Of a DNA stretch of 15,608 nt, positions 1 to 8,311 are shown one piece after another. The notes below the pieces were generated by a model, which saw nothing but the letters and a program-made list of their open reading frames with translations, searched no databases and was not told the origin of the DNA. Position numbers and translations under genes: made by a program. Within the stretch, counting starts at the first letter, position 1; each line of letters begins with the position of its first letter. The stretch lies in NCBI GenBank assembly GCA_050731755.1, contig JBOHPP010000257.1:1-15608 (forward strand), read 5' to 3'. Source of the stretch: JBOHPP01 sp050731755. Lineage in GTDB: Bacteria; Methylomirabilota; Methylomirabilia; Rokubacteriales; CSP1-6.

Positions 1-1515
1 GCGTACGCCGGGCGCCTGGCCGGCGGCCAGTCGCCGGCCGGGGCCGCCGCTCGCGAGACGGCCCTGGCCAGCCTCATGGACCGCTACCGGGACCGCCGCG
101 CCGCGACCCCGGCCGAGCGCGAGTTCGAGATCGTCTCCGACCGCGAGCGCGCTCGCTTCGCGGCGTGGTACGAGTTCTTCCCGCGCTCGAGTGCCCCCGG
201 GCGCCACGGCACCTTCAAGGATGCGGAGATGCAGCTGGAGCGCGCTGCCGCCCTGGGCTTCGACGTCGTCTATCTGCCTCCCATCCACCCCATCGGGCGG
301 ACGCACCGCAAGGGTCGCAACAACACCCTGTCGGCCGGACCCGATGACCCCGGAAGCCCCTGGGCCATCGGCAGCGGGGAGGGCGGCCACACCGCGGTCC
401 ATCCGGAGTTGGGCACGCTGGAGGACTTCGCCCGCTTCGTCGAGCGGGCGCACCAGCTCGGGCTCGAAGTGGCGCTGGACTTCGCCATTCAGTGCTCGCC
501 GGATCACCCCTGGGTCCCCGAGCATCCCGGGTGGTTCTTCCACCATCCCGACGGTTCCATCAAGTACGCTGAGAACCCGCCCAAGAAGTACCAGGACGTG
601 TACCCCCTGAACTTCAACGGCGACGATCCCCGCCCCCTCTGGGAGGAGATGCGGCGCGTCGTCGAGTTCTGGATCACTCACGGCGTCACAACGTTCCGGG
701 TGGACAACCCGCACACCAAGCCGGCGAAGTTCTGGGAGTGGCTGATCCGCGAGGTCCAGGGTCGCCATCCCGAGGCGATCTTCCTCTCTGAGGCCTTCAC
801 CCGGCCCAAGATGATGAAGATCCTGGCCAAGGCCGGGTTCACCCAGTCCTACACGTACTTCACCTGGCGCACCGAGAAGCAGGAGCTCATCGACTACTTC
901 ACGGAGATCACCCGGCCGCCGGTCAGCGACTACTTCCGTGGCAACCTCTGGCCCAACACGCCGGACATTCTGCATGCGATCCTGCAACGGGGAGGGCGCG
1001 CCGCGTTCCGCCTGCGGCTGGTCCTGGCCGCGACGCTGTCGTCGCTCTACGGCATCTACTCGGGCTACGAGCTGTGCGAGAACGTGCCCTACGCCGAGGG
1101 CTCCGAGGAGTACCTCAACTCCGAGAAGTACGAGCTGAAGGCGCGGGATTGGGACGCGCCGGGTAACATCGTCGACCTGGTGGTGACGCTGAACCGGCTC
1201 CGCCGCGAGCACCCCGCCCTGCAGTTCTCCACGAACTTGAACTTCTACCCGGCCGATGATCCCCACATCCTGTTCTACGGCAAGGCGACGCCGGACGGTC
1301 GCGACGTGGTGTTGGTGGCCGTCAATCTCGATCCCTTCGCCACCCACGCGGCGACGGTGGAGATCCCCCTGGAGGCGCTGGGCGTCGGCGAGAACCAACC
1401 CTACAAGCTGCACGAGCGCTTGCGGGACACCTGGCTGGAGCTGCGGGGCCGCCGCCTCCGGATCAGTCTCGACCCGCGGGTGGAACCAGCCGCGATCTAC
1501 TCGCTGCACCGGTGA
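1..1515 (+). CDS. glgE: Alpha-1,4-glucan:maltose-1-phosphate maltosyltransferase (GlgE), 5' partial
   Basis: GlgE is a GH13_3 enzyme that extends linear alpha-1,4-glucan with maltosyl units from maltose-1-phosphate in the cytoplasm. The frame is open from base 1 with no stop, so 504 C-terminal residues are present. GlgE proteins are usually about 650-700 residues, so most of the N-terminal domain (DUF3416-like) lies off the window, and the ATG at 76 is internal. Family marks visible are WYEFFPRS, YLPPIHPIGRTHRKGRNN, the nucleophile Asp in FRVDNPHTKP (codon at 703) and the acid/base Glu in FLSEAFTRP (codon at 790). The C-terminal beta-sandwich runs to the stop. TreS and Mak, which make its substrate, are encoded 1.7-3.3 kb downstream on the same strand. 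The PPIHPIGR-type motif separates it from ordinary amylases. Identification is firm. Confidence 0.95.
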   Translation, partial: AYAGRLAGGQSPAGAAARETALASLMDRYRDRRAATPAEREFEIVSDRERARFAAWYEFFPRSSAPGRHGTFKDAEMQLERAAALGFDVVYLPPIHPIGRTHRKGRNNTLSAGPDDPGSPWAIGSGEGGHTAVHPELGTLEDFARFVERAHQLGLEVALDFAIQCSPDHPWVPEHPGWFFHHPDGSIKYAENPPKKYQDVYPLNFNGDDPRPLWEEMRRVVEFWITHGVTTFRVDNPHTKPAKFWEWLIREVQGRHPEAIFLSEAFTRPKMMKILAKAGFTQSYTYFTWRTEKQELIDYFTEITRPPVSDYFRGNLWPNTPDILHAILQRGGRAAFRLRLVLAATLSSLYGIYSGYELCENVPYAEGSEEYLNSEKYELKARDWDAPGNIVDLVVTLNRLRREHPALQFSTNLNFYPADDPHILFYGKATPDGRDVVLVAVNLDPFATHAATVEIPLEALGVGENQPYKLHERLRDTWLELRGRRLRISLDPRVEPAAIYSLHR

Positions 1516-1582
1516 GCGGTGGGGCCATGAACGACGCTGGCGGGGGCCGGCGCGAGCGTGTCGAGGCCATTCGGCGCTGACC

Positions 1583-2052
1583 ATGCCAGCGACCGTGTAC
1601 CACCTGCAGATCAACGTCGGCGATCCGGCCCTGGCGATCCCCTTCTGGCGTGACCTCCTCGGCTACCTCGAGTACCTCGTAGCGGGTGACGCGAGGCCGG
1701 CCTGAACCGTGGGTGGCCTGAGCGAGGTGCGTATGGCTTCATTGCCATCCTGGAGACCCACGACTTCCTGGGCATGACCAACGGGGGCACCGACTTCTGG
1801 ATCATCGCCACGCCGGCGGAGCGGCGAGGCCGCGGCTTCCACCGCAAGAACATCGGCATGAACCATGTGGCCTTCCGCGTCGACAATCGCCAGGCTGTCG
1901 ACACGTTCCAGCGCGAATTTCTCGTGGCCCGCCGGATCGCGCCGCTCTACGGCGGCCCCCGAGCATACCCCGAGTATGCGCCCGGCTACTACGCGGTTTT
2001 CTTCGAGGATCCTGACCGCCTCAAGATCGAGATCGCGCACGTCCCCCGATGA
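1583..2052 (+). pseudogene. VOC (glyoxalase/bleomycin-resistance fold) protein, frameshifted
   Basis: Two frames together give one VOC-fold protein. The first, from ATG 1583, reads MPATVYHLQINVGDPALAIP, then a typical beta-alpha start FWRDLLGYLEYL, and stops at 1703-1705. The second frame, open from just after a stop at 1687-1689, carries ILETHDFLGMTNGGTDFWII, then NHVAFRVDN and YYAVFFEDPDRLKIEI, ending at 2052. These are the paired beta-alpha-beta-beta-beta halves of one domain, with metal-ligand-type positions in the H-Q/H-V and FEDPDRLKIE strands. The frame changes within about 1687-1705. The segment there (RGWPERGAYGF and neighbours) fits no usual VOC spacing, so the lesion may be more than one base. 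The substrate is unknown. The gene lies 67 nt after glgE. It is either a decaying gene or a sequencing or assembly error. Confidence 0.75.
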
Positions 2053-2065
2053 GCGCTTCGGGGGG

Positions 2066-2524
2066 TCACCGCTCGACGGTGAACCGATAGACGTTCGTGT
2101 CCCGCGGCACGAATCCGAGCCGCTGATAGAGCCGGTTGGCCGCCTGGCGGGACGGTCGGGAGGTGAGCTCGACGGTGCGAGCTCCTCGGGCGATGGCGAT
2201 CCGGAGCGCTTCGCGGCTGAGGCTTTCGCCGACACCCTTGCCGCGCGCCGAGGCTTCGACCACCACGTCCTCGATCCAGGCCCGCACTCCGGTCGGAATG
2301 CGAAACACAATCAGGGTGAGGATGCCGAGGACGCGCCCGGCGGCCCGATCCCGAGCCAGCAGCACCGCCGTGCACGGTGATTCCACCATCTCCCGGAGCT
2401 GATCGACGGTCGGCGGGATCGCCGAGGTCGAGAGCTGAGGCACCAGACGCCGAAACACCGCCACGAGCTCGTCGTCGACCCGCACCGCCCGCTCGACGGT
2501 GACGGGTTCCTCACCGGTCATCAT
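2066..2524 (-). CDS. GNAT-family N-acetyltransferase
   Basis: This is a 152-residue protein with one complete GNAT domain, the usual size for a stand-alone acetyltransferase that moves an acetyl group from acetyl-CoA to an amine. Motif A, which binds the CoA pyrophosphate, is visible as VVVEASARGKGVGESL (R/Q-x-x-G-x-G/A type) at about residues 88-103. It is preceded by the beta4 strand RAWIEDVVV and followed by motif B, with AANRLYQRLGFV near the C terminus. Two adjacent ATG codons (2524 and 2521) can start it. Either one overlaps the end of the upstream SET gene, by 14 or 11 nt, so translation is probably coupled. Its stop lies 13 nt from the convergent VOC gene with no obvious terminator. 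The substrate cannot be read from the sequence; a protein or small amine are both possible. Confidence 0.88.
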   Translation of the reverse strand: MMTGEEPVTVERAVRVDDELVAVFRRLVPQLSTSAIPPTVDQLREMVESPCTAVLLARDRAAGRVLGILTLIVFRIPTGVRAWIEDVVVEASARGKGVGESLSREALRIAIARGARTVELTSRPSRQAANRLYQRLGFVPRDTNVYRFTVER

Positions 2525-3029
2525 CGACTCCGCGCTCGATCTTCCTCTGGAGATACCAGCTCATGTACCCCCGGTACTTCTGCTGCAGGTCCCGGCGCCG
2601 CCAGTCCTGGCCGGTGATGACCCCGCGGCAGCTGTCGGCTCCGCAGTGGCATTTCATCTCGTACGTATCGTCGTCGGTCGTGGCCCAATCGTGGGTGAGC
2701 TCCTCGCCCGGCTGGATGGCGCGCATGGCGACAAACACGATCTGTCCCTGCACGCCGATGTTGGGATCACACGAGTGGTTGCTCCAGATCATTCCGCCGT
2801 CCTTCTCGGGCTCGGCCAGCGGGCCGATAAAGAACCCCTCGGCCACGGGGATCTCGGCCGGCCCCAGGCGGGGCTCGACCTCAGATCGCGTGGCGGCGTC
2901 GAAGATGTAGCCGCCCTTGATGGCGACGATCTCGCCCCTGGCAATGGGCGCCCGCGCGAAGAGCCCCCGGCCCTGGATGGGGCTCGGCCTGACCACGGTC
3001 TTCGGGGAACGGTAGGTGAGGTTCGACAC
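2511..3029 (-). CDS. SET-domain protein-lysine methyltransferase-like protein
   Basis: This 172-residue protein is almost entirely a SET domain, which uses S-adenosylmethionine to methylate lysines. It shows GRGLFA (residues 20-25), the SAM/pseudoknot motif NHSCDPN (84-90), GEELTHDW (108-115) and a post-SET zinc-binding cluster with C127, C129 and C134. The usual GEELTYDY is altered to H113 and W115, so the tyrosine normally near the active site is replaced; a similar DW form may be normal in bacterial relatives. The longest frame starts with GTG at 3029, and no in-frame ATG precedes the GRGLFA motif. It is the first gene of a two-gene unit with the GNAT gene and diverges from treS. The target is unknown: bacterial SET proteins can modify ribosomal, nucleoid or other proteins. 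There is no signal peptide. Confidence 0.88.
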   Translation of the reverse strand: MSNLTYRSPKTVVRPSPIQGRGLFARAPIARGEIVAIKGGYIFDAATRSEVEPRLGPAEIPVAEGFFIGPLAEPEKDGGMIWSNHSCDPNIGVQGQIVFVAMRAIQPGEELTHDWATTDDDTYEMKCHCGADSCRGVITGQDWRRRDLQQKYRGYMSWYLQRKIERGVDDDR

Positions 3030-3048
3030 GGTGTCGGAGTCCCCGGAG

Positions 3049-3062
3049 TCGGACGGGTCCGA
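3049..3062. promoter_or_regulatory. 14-bp perfect inverted repeat (operator-like) in the SET leader
   Basis: TCGGAC-GG-GTCCGA is a perfect 6-bp inverted repeat with a 2-bp centre. It lies just downstream of the predicted SET start site and 20 nt before its GTG. A CGGAGTC direct repeat (3035-3041 and 3044-3050) adjoins it. The size suits a dimeric repressor site, but in GC-rich DNA short palindromes also occur by chance. Confidence 0.3.
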
Positions 3063-3073
3063 AGGTGACAGCG

Positions 3074-3102
3074 ACTCTGCCGCATCGACCGAATCCTGTC
3101 AA
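3074..3102 (-). promoter_or_regulatory. Candidate sigma-70-type promoter for the SET-GNAT unit
   Basis: On the minus strand a perfect TTGACA (-35) occupies 3102-3097. After a 17-nt spacer comes CAGAGT (3079-3074), which matches TATAAT at 3 of 6 positions, including A2 and the final T. Transcription would start near 3067, about 38 nt before the GTG at 3029. The -10 is weak, so this rests mainly on the -35 and the location. Confidence 0.4.
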
Positions 3103-3112
3103 GCACGGGTGG

Positions 3113-3132
3113 CCGCGACCCGGAGGTCGCGG
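3113..3132. promoter_or_regulatory. Hairpin or operator between divergent SET and treS genes
   Basis: CCGCGACC (3113-3120), loop CGGA, then GGTCGCGG (3125-3132) forms a perfect 8-bp stem with a 4-nt loop. It sits between the SET -35 and the TAGAAT that probably serves treS (3158-3163). No T-run follows on either strand, so it is not a standard intrinsic terminator. A shared operator is the alternative. Confidence 0.35.
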
Positions 3133-3157
3133 GTTAGGAAGGCTCGTCGGAGGGCTG

Positions 3158-3163
3158 TAGAAT
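3158..3163 (+). promoter_or_regulatory. Candidate -10 element of the treS-mak promoter
   Basis: TAGAAT matches TATAAT at 5 of 6 positions and stands 14 nt before the treS ATG at 3178. No good -35 lies 16-18 nt upstream (best is TAGGAA at 3135-3140, 3 of 6). The untranslated leader would be under 10 nt, with GAGG (3172-3175) only 2 nt from the ATG. An accessory factor or a different sigma factor is possible. Confidence 0.35.
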
Positions 3164-3177
3164 TCGATGCTGAGGTC

Positions 3178-4851
<1,674 letters not shown>

Positions 4852-4853
4852 CC

Positions 4854-6263
4854 ATGAGCGCACTGAGGCGGCCGCGGCCCGACGCGCTGGCGGCCTGGAT
4901 CCGGGGCCAGCGCTGGTTCGCCGCCAAGACGAGGCGCATCGAGGCGGTCGGCTGGGACGATTGGATCCCGCTGGCCGGCGCCGGCATTGCACTCGTGTCC
5001 GTCCGCCTGGACGACGGCGGCGTGCACCGCTACGCCATCCCCCTGGCCGGCCCGCCGGCGGGCGAAGTGACCGATGCCTTCGCCGACGCCGGGTTCTGTC
5101 GCGTCCTGCTGGAGAGCGTGGTCCGGCGGGTGCGGCTTCGATCCGAGGGCGGAGGCACCCTTCAGGGCGACACGACGACCGAGTTCGCCGGCCGCCCCCC
5201 GGCGCCTTCCGAGGTCAGGGTTCTCGCCGGCGAGCAGAGCAACACCTCGGTCGTCTTCGGCGAGCACAATATCTTAAAATTCTTCCGCCGCCTCACCACC
5301 GGGATCAATCCGGAGCGCGAGATCACCCAGTTCCTCACCGAGCGGACGCCGTTCGCCCACAGCCCCCGGCTCCTCGGCGCGCTCGAGTACCGCGGACCCG
5401 ATGGCGGGGAAAGCACCCTCGCCGTCCTGCAGGAGTTCGTGGCCGGCGGTCGGGACGGTTGGCGGTGGACGCTCGAGCAGGTCGGCGAGCTGTATGACCG
5501 CGCCCGTGGCAGCGGCCCGGGCGCCGACGTGGACCGGGCGCGAGCGTGGGCCCGGACATCGCTGGCGGCCCTGCGCCGCCTCGGGGAGCTGACCGCGGCG
5601 CTCCACCGCGCGCTCGGCTCCCGTTCCGACGACCCGGCGTTCGCTCCGGAGACAATCACCGCGGACGACGTCGCCGCCTGGGCCGCTGCCGTCCGCGGGC
5701 AGGTCGAGCAGGCGCGGCACCTGCTGGGCGACGACGCCCGCCTCGCCGAGGTCCCGGGCGTCGCCGCGCGGCTGGCCGCCCTCGTCGGATGGCAGAAGAT
5801 CCGCCACCACGGCGACTTCCACCTCGGACAGACGCTCTACCGGGATCGCCTGGGGGACTTCGTGATCCTCGACTTCGAAGGCGAGCCGCTCCGGCCTCTG
5901 GCCGAGCGCCGCCGCAAGCACACGCCGCTGCGCGACGTCGCCGGGATGCTGCGCTCGATCGACTACGCGGCGACCTTCGCGCCCGGGCGGAGTGCGGACC
6001 TGGAGCCGTGGGCCGACGTGTGGGCGGCCGAGGCATCGCGGCAGTTCCTGGCCGGCTATCGCGAAGGTTCGGGACCCGCTGACTTCCTGCCGGCGTCCGA
6101 AGACGAGTTCCGATGGGCGGTGGCCGTCTTCGAGCTCGAGAAGGCCGCCTACGAGGTGGTGTACGAGGCCAACCACCGCCCGCAGTGGATGGCCGTGCCG
6201 GCCCGGGGCCTGCTCAGGGCCGCCGCTCGGCTGGGGTCGCCGTCGGCGGCTGCGGAGGGATGA
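4854..6263 (+). CDS. mak: Maltokinase
   Basis: Maltokinase (Mak/Pep2) phosphorylates maltose with ATP to maltose-1-phosphate, the GlgE donor. It belongs to the aminoglycoside-phosphotransferase fold. The 469-residue length matches the family. The N-terminal cap domain has WIRGQRWFAAKTR. The lobe with QSNTSVVFGEHNILKFFRRL carries the ATP-contacting lysine. The Brenner motif is H319-G-D321-FHLGQ, and the metal-binding D340 lies in DFEGEP; the Q at the Brenner Asn position is normal for maltokinases. The ATG at 4854 follows the treS stop by 2 nt. The frame runs open far upstream, but only as antisense of treS coding composition. The 3' end overlaps the convergent gene at 6214-6738 by 50 nt. In many bacteria this domain is fused to TreS; here it is separate. 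Confidence 0.94.
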   Translation: MSALRRPRPDALAAWIRGQRWFAAKTRRIEAVGWDDWIPLAGAGIALVSVRLDDGGVHRYAIPLAGPPAGEVTDAFADAGFCRVLLESVVRRVRLRSEGGGTLQGDTTTEFAGRPPAPSEVRVLAGEQSNTSVVFGEHNILKFFRRLTTGINPEREITQFLTERTPFAHSPRLLGALEYRGPDGGESTLAVLQEFVAGGRDGWRWTLEQVGELYDRARGSGPGADVDRARAWARTSLAALRRLGELTAALHRALGSRSDDPAFAPETITADDVAAWAAAVRGQVEQARHLLGDDARLAEVPGVAARLAALVGWQKIRHHGDFHLGQTLYRDRLGDFVILDFEGEPLRPLAERRRKHTPLRDVAGMLRSIDYAATFAPGRSADLEPWADVWAAEASRQFLAGYREGSGPADFLPASEDEFRWAVAVFELEKAAYEVVYEANHRPQWMAVPARGLLRAAARLGSPSAAAEG

Positions 6264-6738
6264 AGAGCAGCGACTCCGCCTGCTCGCCCTCCTTGTCGAA
6301 GGTCACCACGAGCCCGATGTCGTAGAACAGCGATGGGGGGAGTTGACCTTCGGGCGTGAAGCGCGTCGGCTGGCCCCAGCCATGGAGGACCATCGCCCGC
6401 GTGAAGATGCCAGGGTTCGGCTCCAGACGCAGCGAACGAACCATCTCGGCACGGTAGCCGGCCGGCGTGACGAGACCGAACTCGATCACCATCCGCTTGA
6501 TGCCGGCCGGCGAGCCGGCTCCCTCGTAGACCCACCGGGCGGCGGCGTAGCCCTCGACCTTCTCGGTGAGCGTCCGCGTGGCGGAGCCAAAGCGCGCGCG
6601 CACCGCCTCCATCGAGCTCTGGCCCGGGACGATCGTCGCCCATTCGGCGGCGTGCCCCGAGCCGGCCAGCAGCAGCCACGCCAGCCCCCCCGTCGCGACC
6701 CTCTTCGGGCTAAACACCCAGCGCCACACCGTCGCCAC
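6214..6738 (-). CDS. Small exported protein of unknown function
   Basis: The predicted product is 174 residues. The N terminus looks like a Sec signal peptide: positive residues (R6, K12, R13), a hydrophobic core GGLAWLLLAG, then GHA-AEW as a likely signal peptidase I site near residue 31. The mature part, about 143 residues, starts WATIVPGQSSMEAVRARFGSATR. This resembles small periplasmic SmpA/BamE-like domains that open with a G-x-S/T-x-x-x-V-x-x-x-F/L-G pattern; that resemblance is my inference only. No cysteine for lipidation is seen. The tail is proline-rich (PPQPPTATPAERRP). The longest start is GTG 6738, overlapping the upstream ggt by 29 nt; another GTG, at 6717, would cut the overlap to 8 nt. 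The 3' end overlaps mak by 50 nt on the opposite strand. I do not recognise the family with certainty. Confidence 0.7.
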   Translation of the reverse strand: MATVWRWVFSPKRVATGGLAWLLLAGSGHAAEWATIVPGQSSMEAVRARFGSATRTLTEKVEGYAAARWVYEGAGSPAGIKRMVIEFGLVTPAGYRAEMVRSLRLEPNPGIFTRAMVLHGWGQPTRFTPEGQLPPSLFYDIGLVVTFDKEGEQAESLLFIPPQPPTATPAERRP

Positions 6739-8308
6739 GGGGATCGGCCCCGCCCATGAGTGTGCCGTCGCGCACCACGATGCCGTGGGCGTGTCCGGCC
6801 CTGTAGAAGAGCGCTGAGGCCGCCTTGATCGGATGACCCTTGCGGGCCAGCGCGGCGAGCACGCGCCGGCCCACGCGCTCCTCGATGTGGATGGCGTCGG
6901 CGGGGTCTCCGGGCAGGAACGCCCCGATGATGAAGCGGGGCCGCTCGATCGCGTCCTGGATGTCGAGACCGTAGTCGAGCAGGTTGGTGAGGATCTGGAC
7001 GTGGAACATCGCCTGTCCGTTGCCGCCCATGGAGGCCAGGCCGACCAGAGGCCGCCCCTCGCGGGTGACCACGGAGGCCGTGAGGGTGTGGAACGGCCGC
7101 TTGCGCGGGGCCAGGACGCTCGGGTGCTCCGGCTCCGTGCTGAAGTGGCGGCCGCGGTTCTGCAGCACGACGCCCGTGCCCGGCGGAACGACGCCCGAGC
7201 CGAAAGGGTTGAACAGGCTCTGGATGACGGTGATCAGATTTCCGTGCCCGTCGGCCACCACGAACCCCGTCGTGTCGCCGTCCGGCTGCCCGGCCGCGTA
7301 GACTCCCGCCTTTCGTGACTCGAACTCCTGGCGCCGCCGCGCCGCGTAGGCCTTGTCGAGGAGCGAGGCCACCGGGACGGTCGCGAACGCCGGGTCCCCG
7401 ATCCAGCGGTCGCGGTCGGCGTAGGCGAGCTTGACCATCTCGATGAGGAGATGCAGGTGCTCCACCGAGTGCAGGCGCCGGCGCCCCAGCGGGAAGCCCT
7501 CGAGCATGTTGAAGGCGAGGAGGGCGGCCAGCCCCTGGGTTGGCGGCGGAGTCTGGTGGATGGTGACGCCGCGGTAGGTCGTGGCGATCGGCTCGCCCCA
7601 TTCTCCGGTGTGCCCGGCCAGGTCGTCCGGCGTGAGAAAGCCGTCGCGCTCGAGGCGCTCCGTGATGACCCGGGCGATGCGGCCCGTGTAGAAGAGGTCG
7701 GGACCATGCGCGGCCAGATCGCGCAGCGTGCGGGCGAGATCGGTCTGCACGAACAGCTCCCCCAGGGCGGGTGCGCACCCCCCCGGCATGAACACCCGCC
7801 GCCACTCGGGGTCGGGGTTCTCCGGGGCCACCTCGTCGATGGCCTGGCTCACGATCGAGGTCATGGGAAAGCCCCGCTCGGCGTACCGGATGGCCGGGGC
7901 GAGCAGCTCGCCGAGCGGGCGGGTGCCGAAGCGCTGGAAGAGCATCGCCCAGGCTCGCACACACCCGGGAACGCTGACGGTCGCCGGGCCCCGCGTGGGC
8001 AGGGTGGTCATGCTCCGGCGACGCAACTCGTCGAGCCCCGCCCGCGAGCCGGAGCGGCCCGCGCCGTTGAGAAAGTGCAGGCGCCGCGTGGCCGCCTCCC
8101 AGTAAAGGCAGAAGAGGTCGCCGCCGAGCCCGCAGTCCTGGGGCTGGGTCACCGCCAGGACGGCGTTGGTGGCGACGGCGGCGTCGGCGGCGGTGCCGCC
8201 GGCTCTCAGAACGTCGAGGCCGGCGAGGGTGGCCAGAGGGTGCGCGGAAGCCACCATGCCCTCGCGGCCGAGCGCAACGGGACGAAACGCGGCGCCGATC
8301 CGGGGCAC
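6710..8308 (-). CDS. ggt: Gamma-glutamyltransferase-family Ntn hydrolase
   Basis: Gamma-glutamyltransferases cleave or transfer gamma-glutamyl groups, for example from glutathione, and mature by autocatalytic cleavage into two subunits. The 532 residues span the whole family fold, from GMVASAHPLATLAGLDVLRAGGTAADAAVA to the C-terminal GGADPRGDGVALGV. The nucleophile should be T346 in DGDTTGFVVADGHGN, giving a 345-residue large and a 187-residue small subunit. Substrate and oxyanion marks are FGSGVVPPGTGVVLQN and ASMGGNGQAM. No signal peptide precedes GREGMVASAHP, so the enzyme is predicted cytoplasmic, unlike the periplasmic E. coli enzyme. Some relatives are acylases, so the true substrate is open. 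The start is GTG 8308, 3 nt after the stop of the upstream gene, which implies an operon with it. Confidence 0.9.
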   Translation of the reverse strand: MPRIGAAFRPVALGREGMVASAHPLATLAGLDVLRAGGTAADAAVATNAVLAVTQPQDCGLGGDLFCLYWEAATRRLHFLNGAGRSGSRAGLDELRRRSMTTLPTRGPATVSVPGCVRAWAMLFQRFGTRPLGELLAPAIRYAERGFPMTSIVSQAIDEVAPENPDPEWRRVFMPGGCAPALGELFVQTDLARTLRDLAAHGPDLFYTGRIARVITERLERDGFLTPDDLAGHTGEWGEPIATTYRGVTIHQTPPPTQGLAALLAFNMLEGFPLGRRRLHSVEHLHLLIEMVKLAYADRDRWIGDPAFATVPVASLLDKAYAARRRQEFESRKAGVYAAGQPDGDTTGFVVADGHGNLITVIQSLFNPFGSGVVPPGTGVVLQNRGRHFSTEPEHPSVLAPRKRPFHTLTASVVTREGRPLVGLASMGGNGQAMFHVQILTNLLDYGLDIQDAIERPRFIIGAFLPGDPADAIHIEERVGRRVLAALARKGHPIKAASALFYRAGHAHGIVVRDGTLMGGADPRGDGVALGV

Positions 8309-8311
8309 GGG

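Noticed and set aside
1527..1580. 17-codon ORF between glgE and the VOC gene (MNDAGGGRRERVEAIRR)
   Set aside because: It has a possible GGTGGGG ribosome-binding site, but its length is within chance and no relative is recognised.
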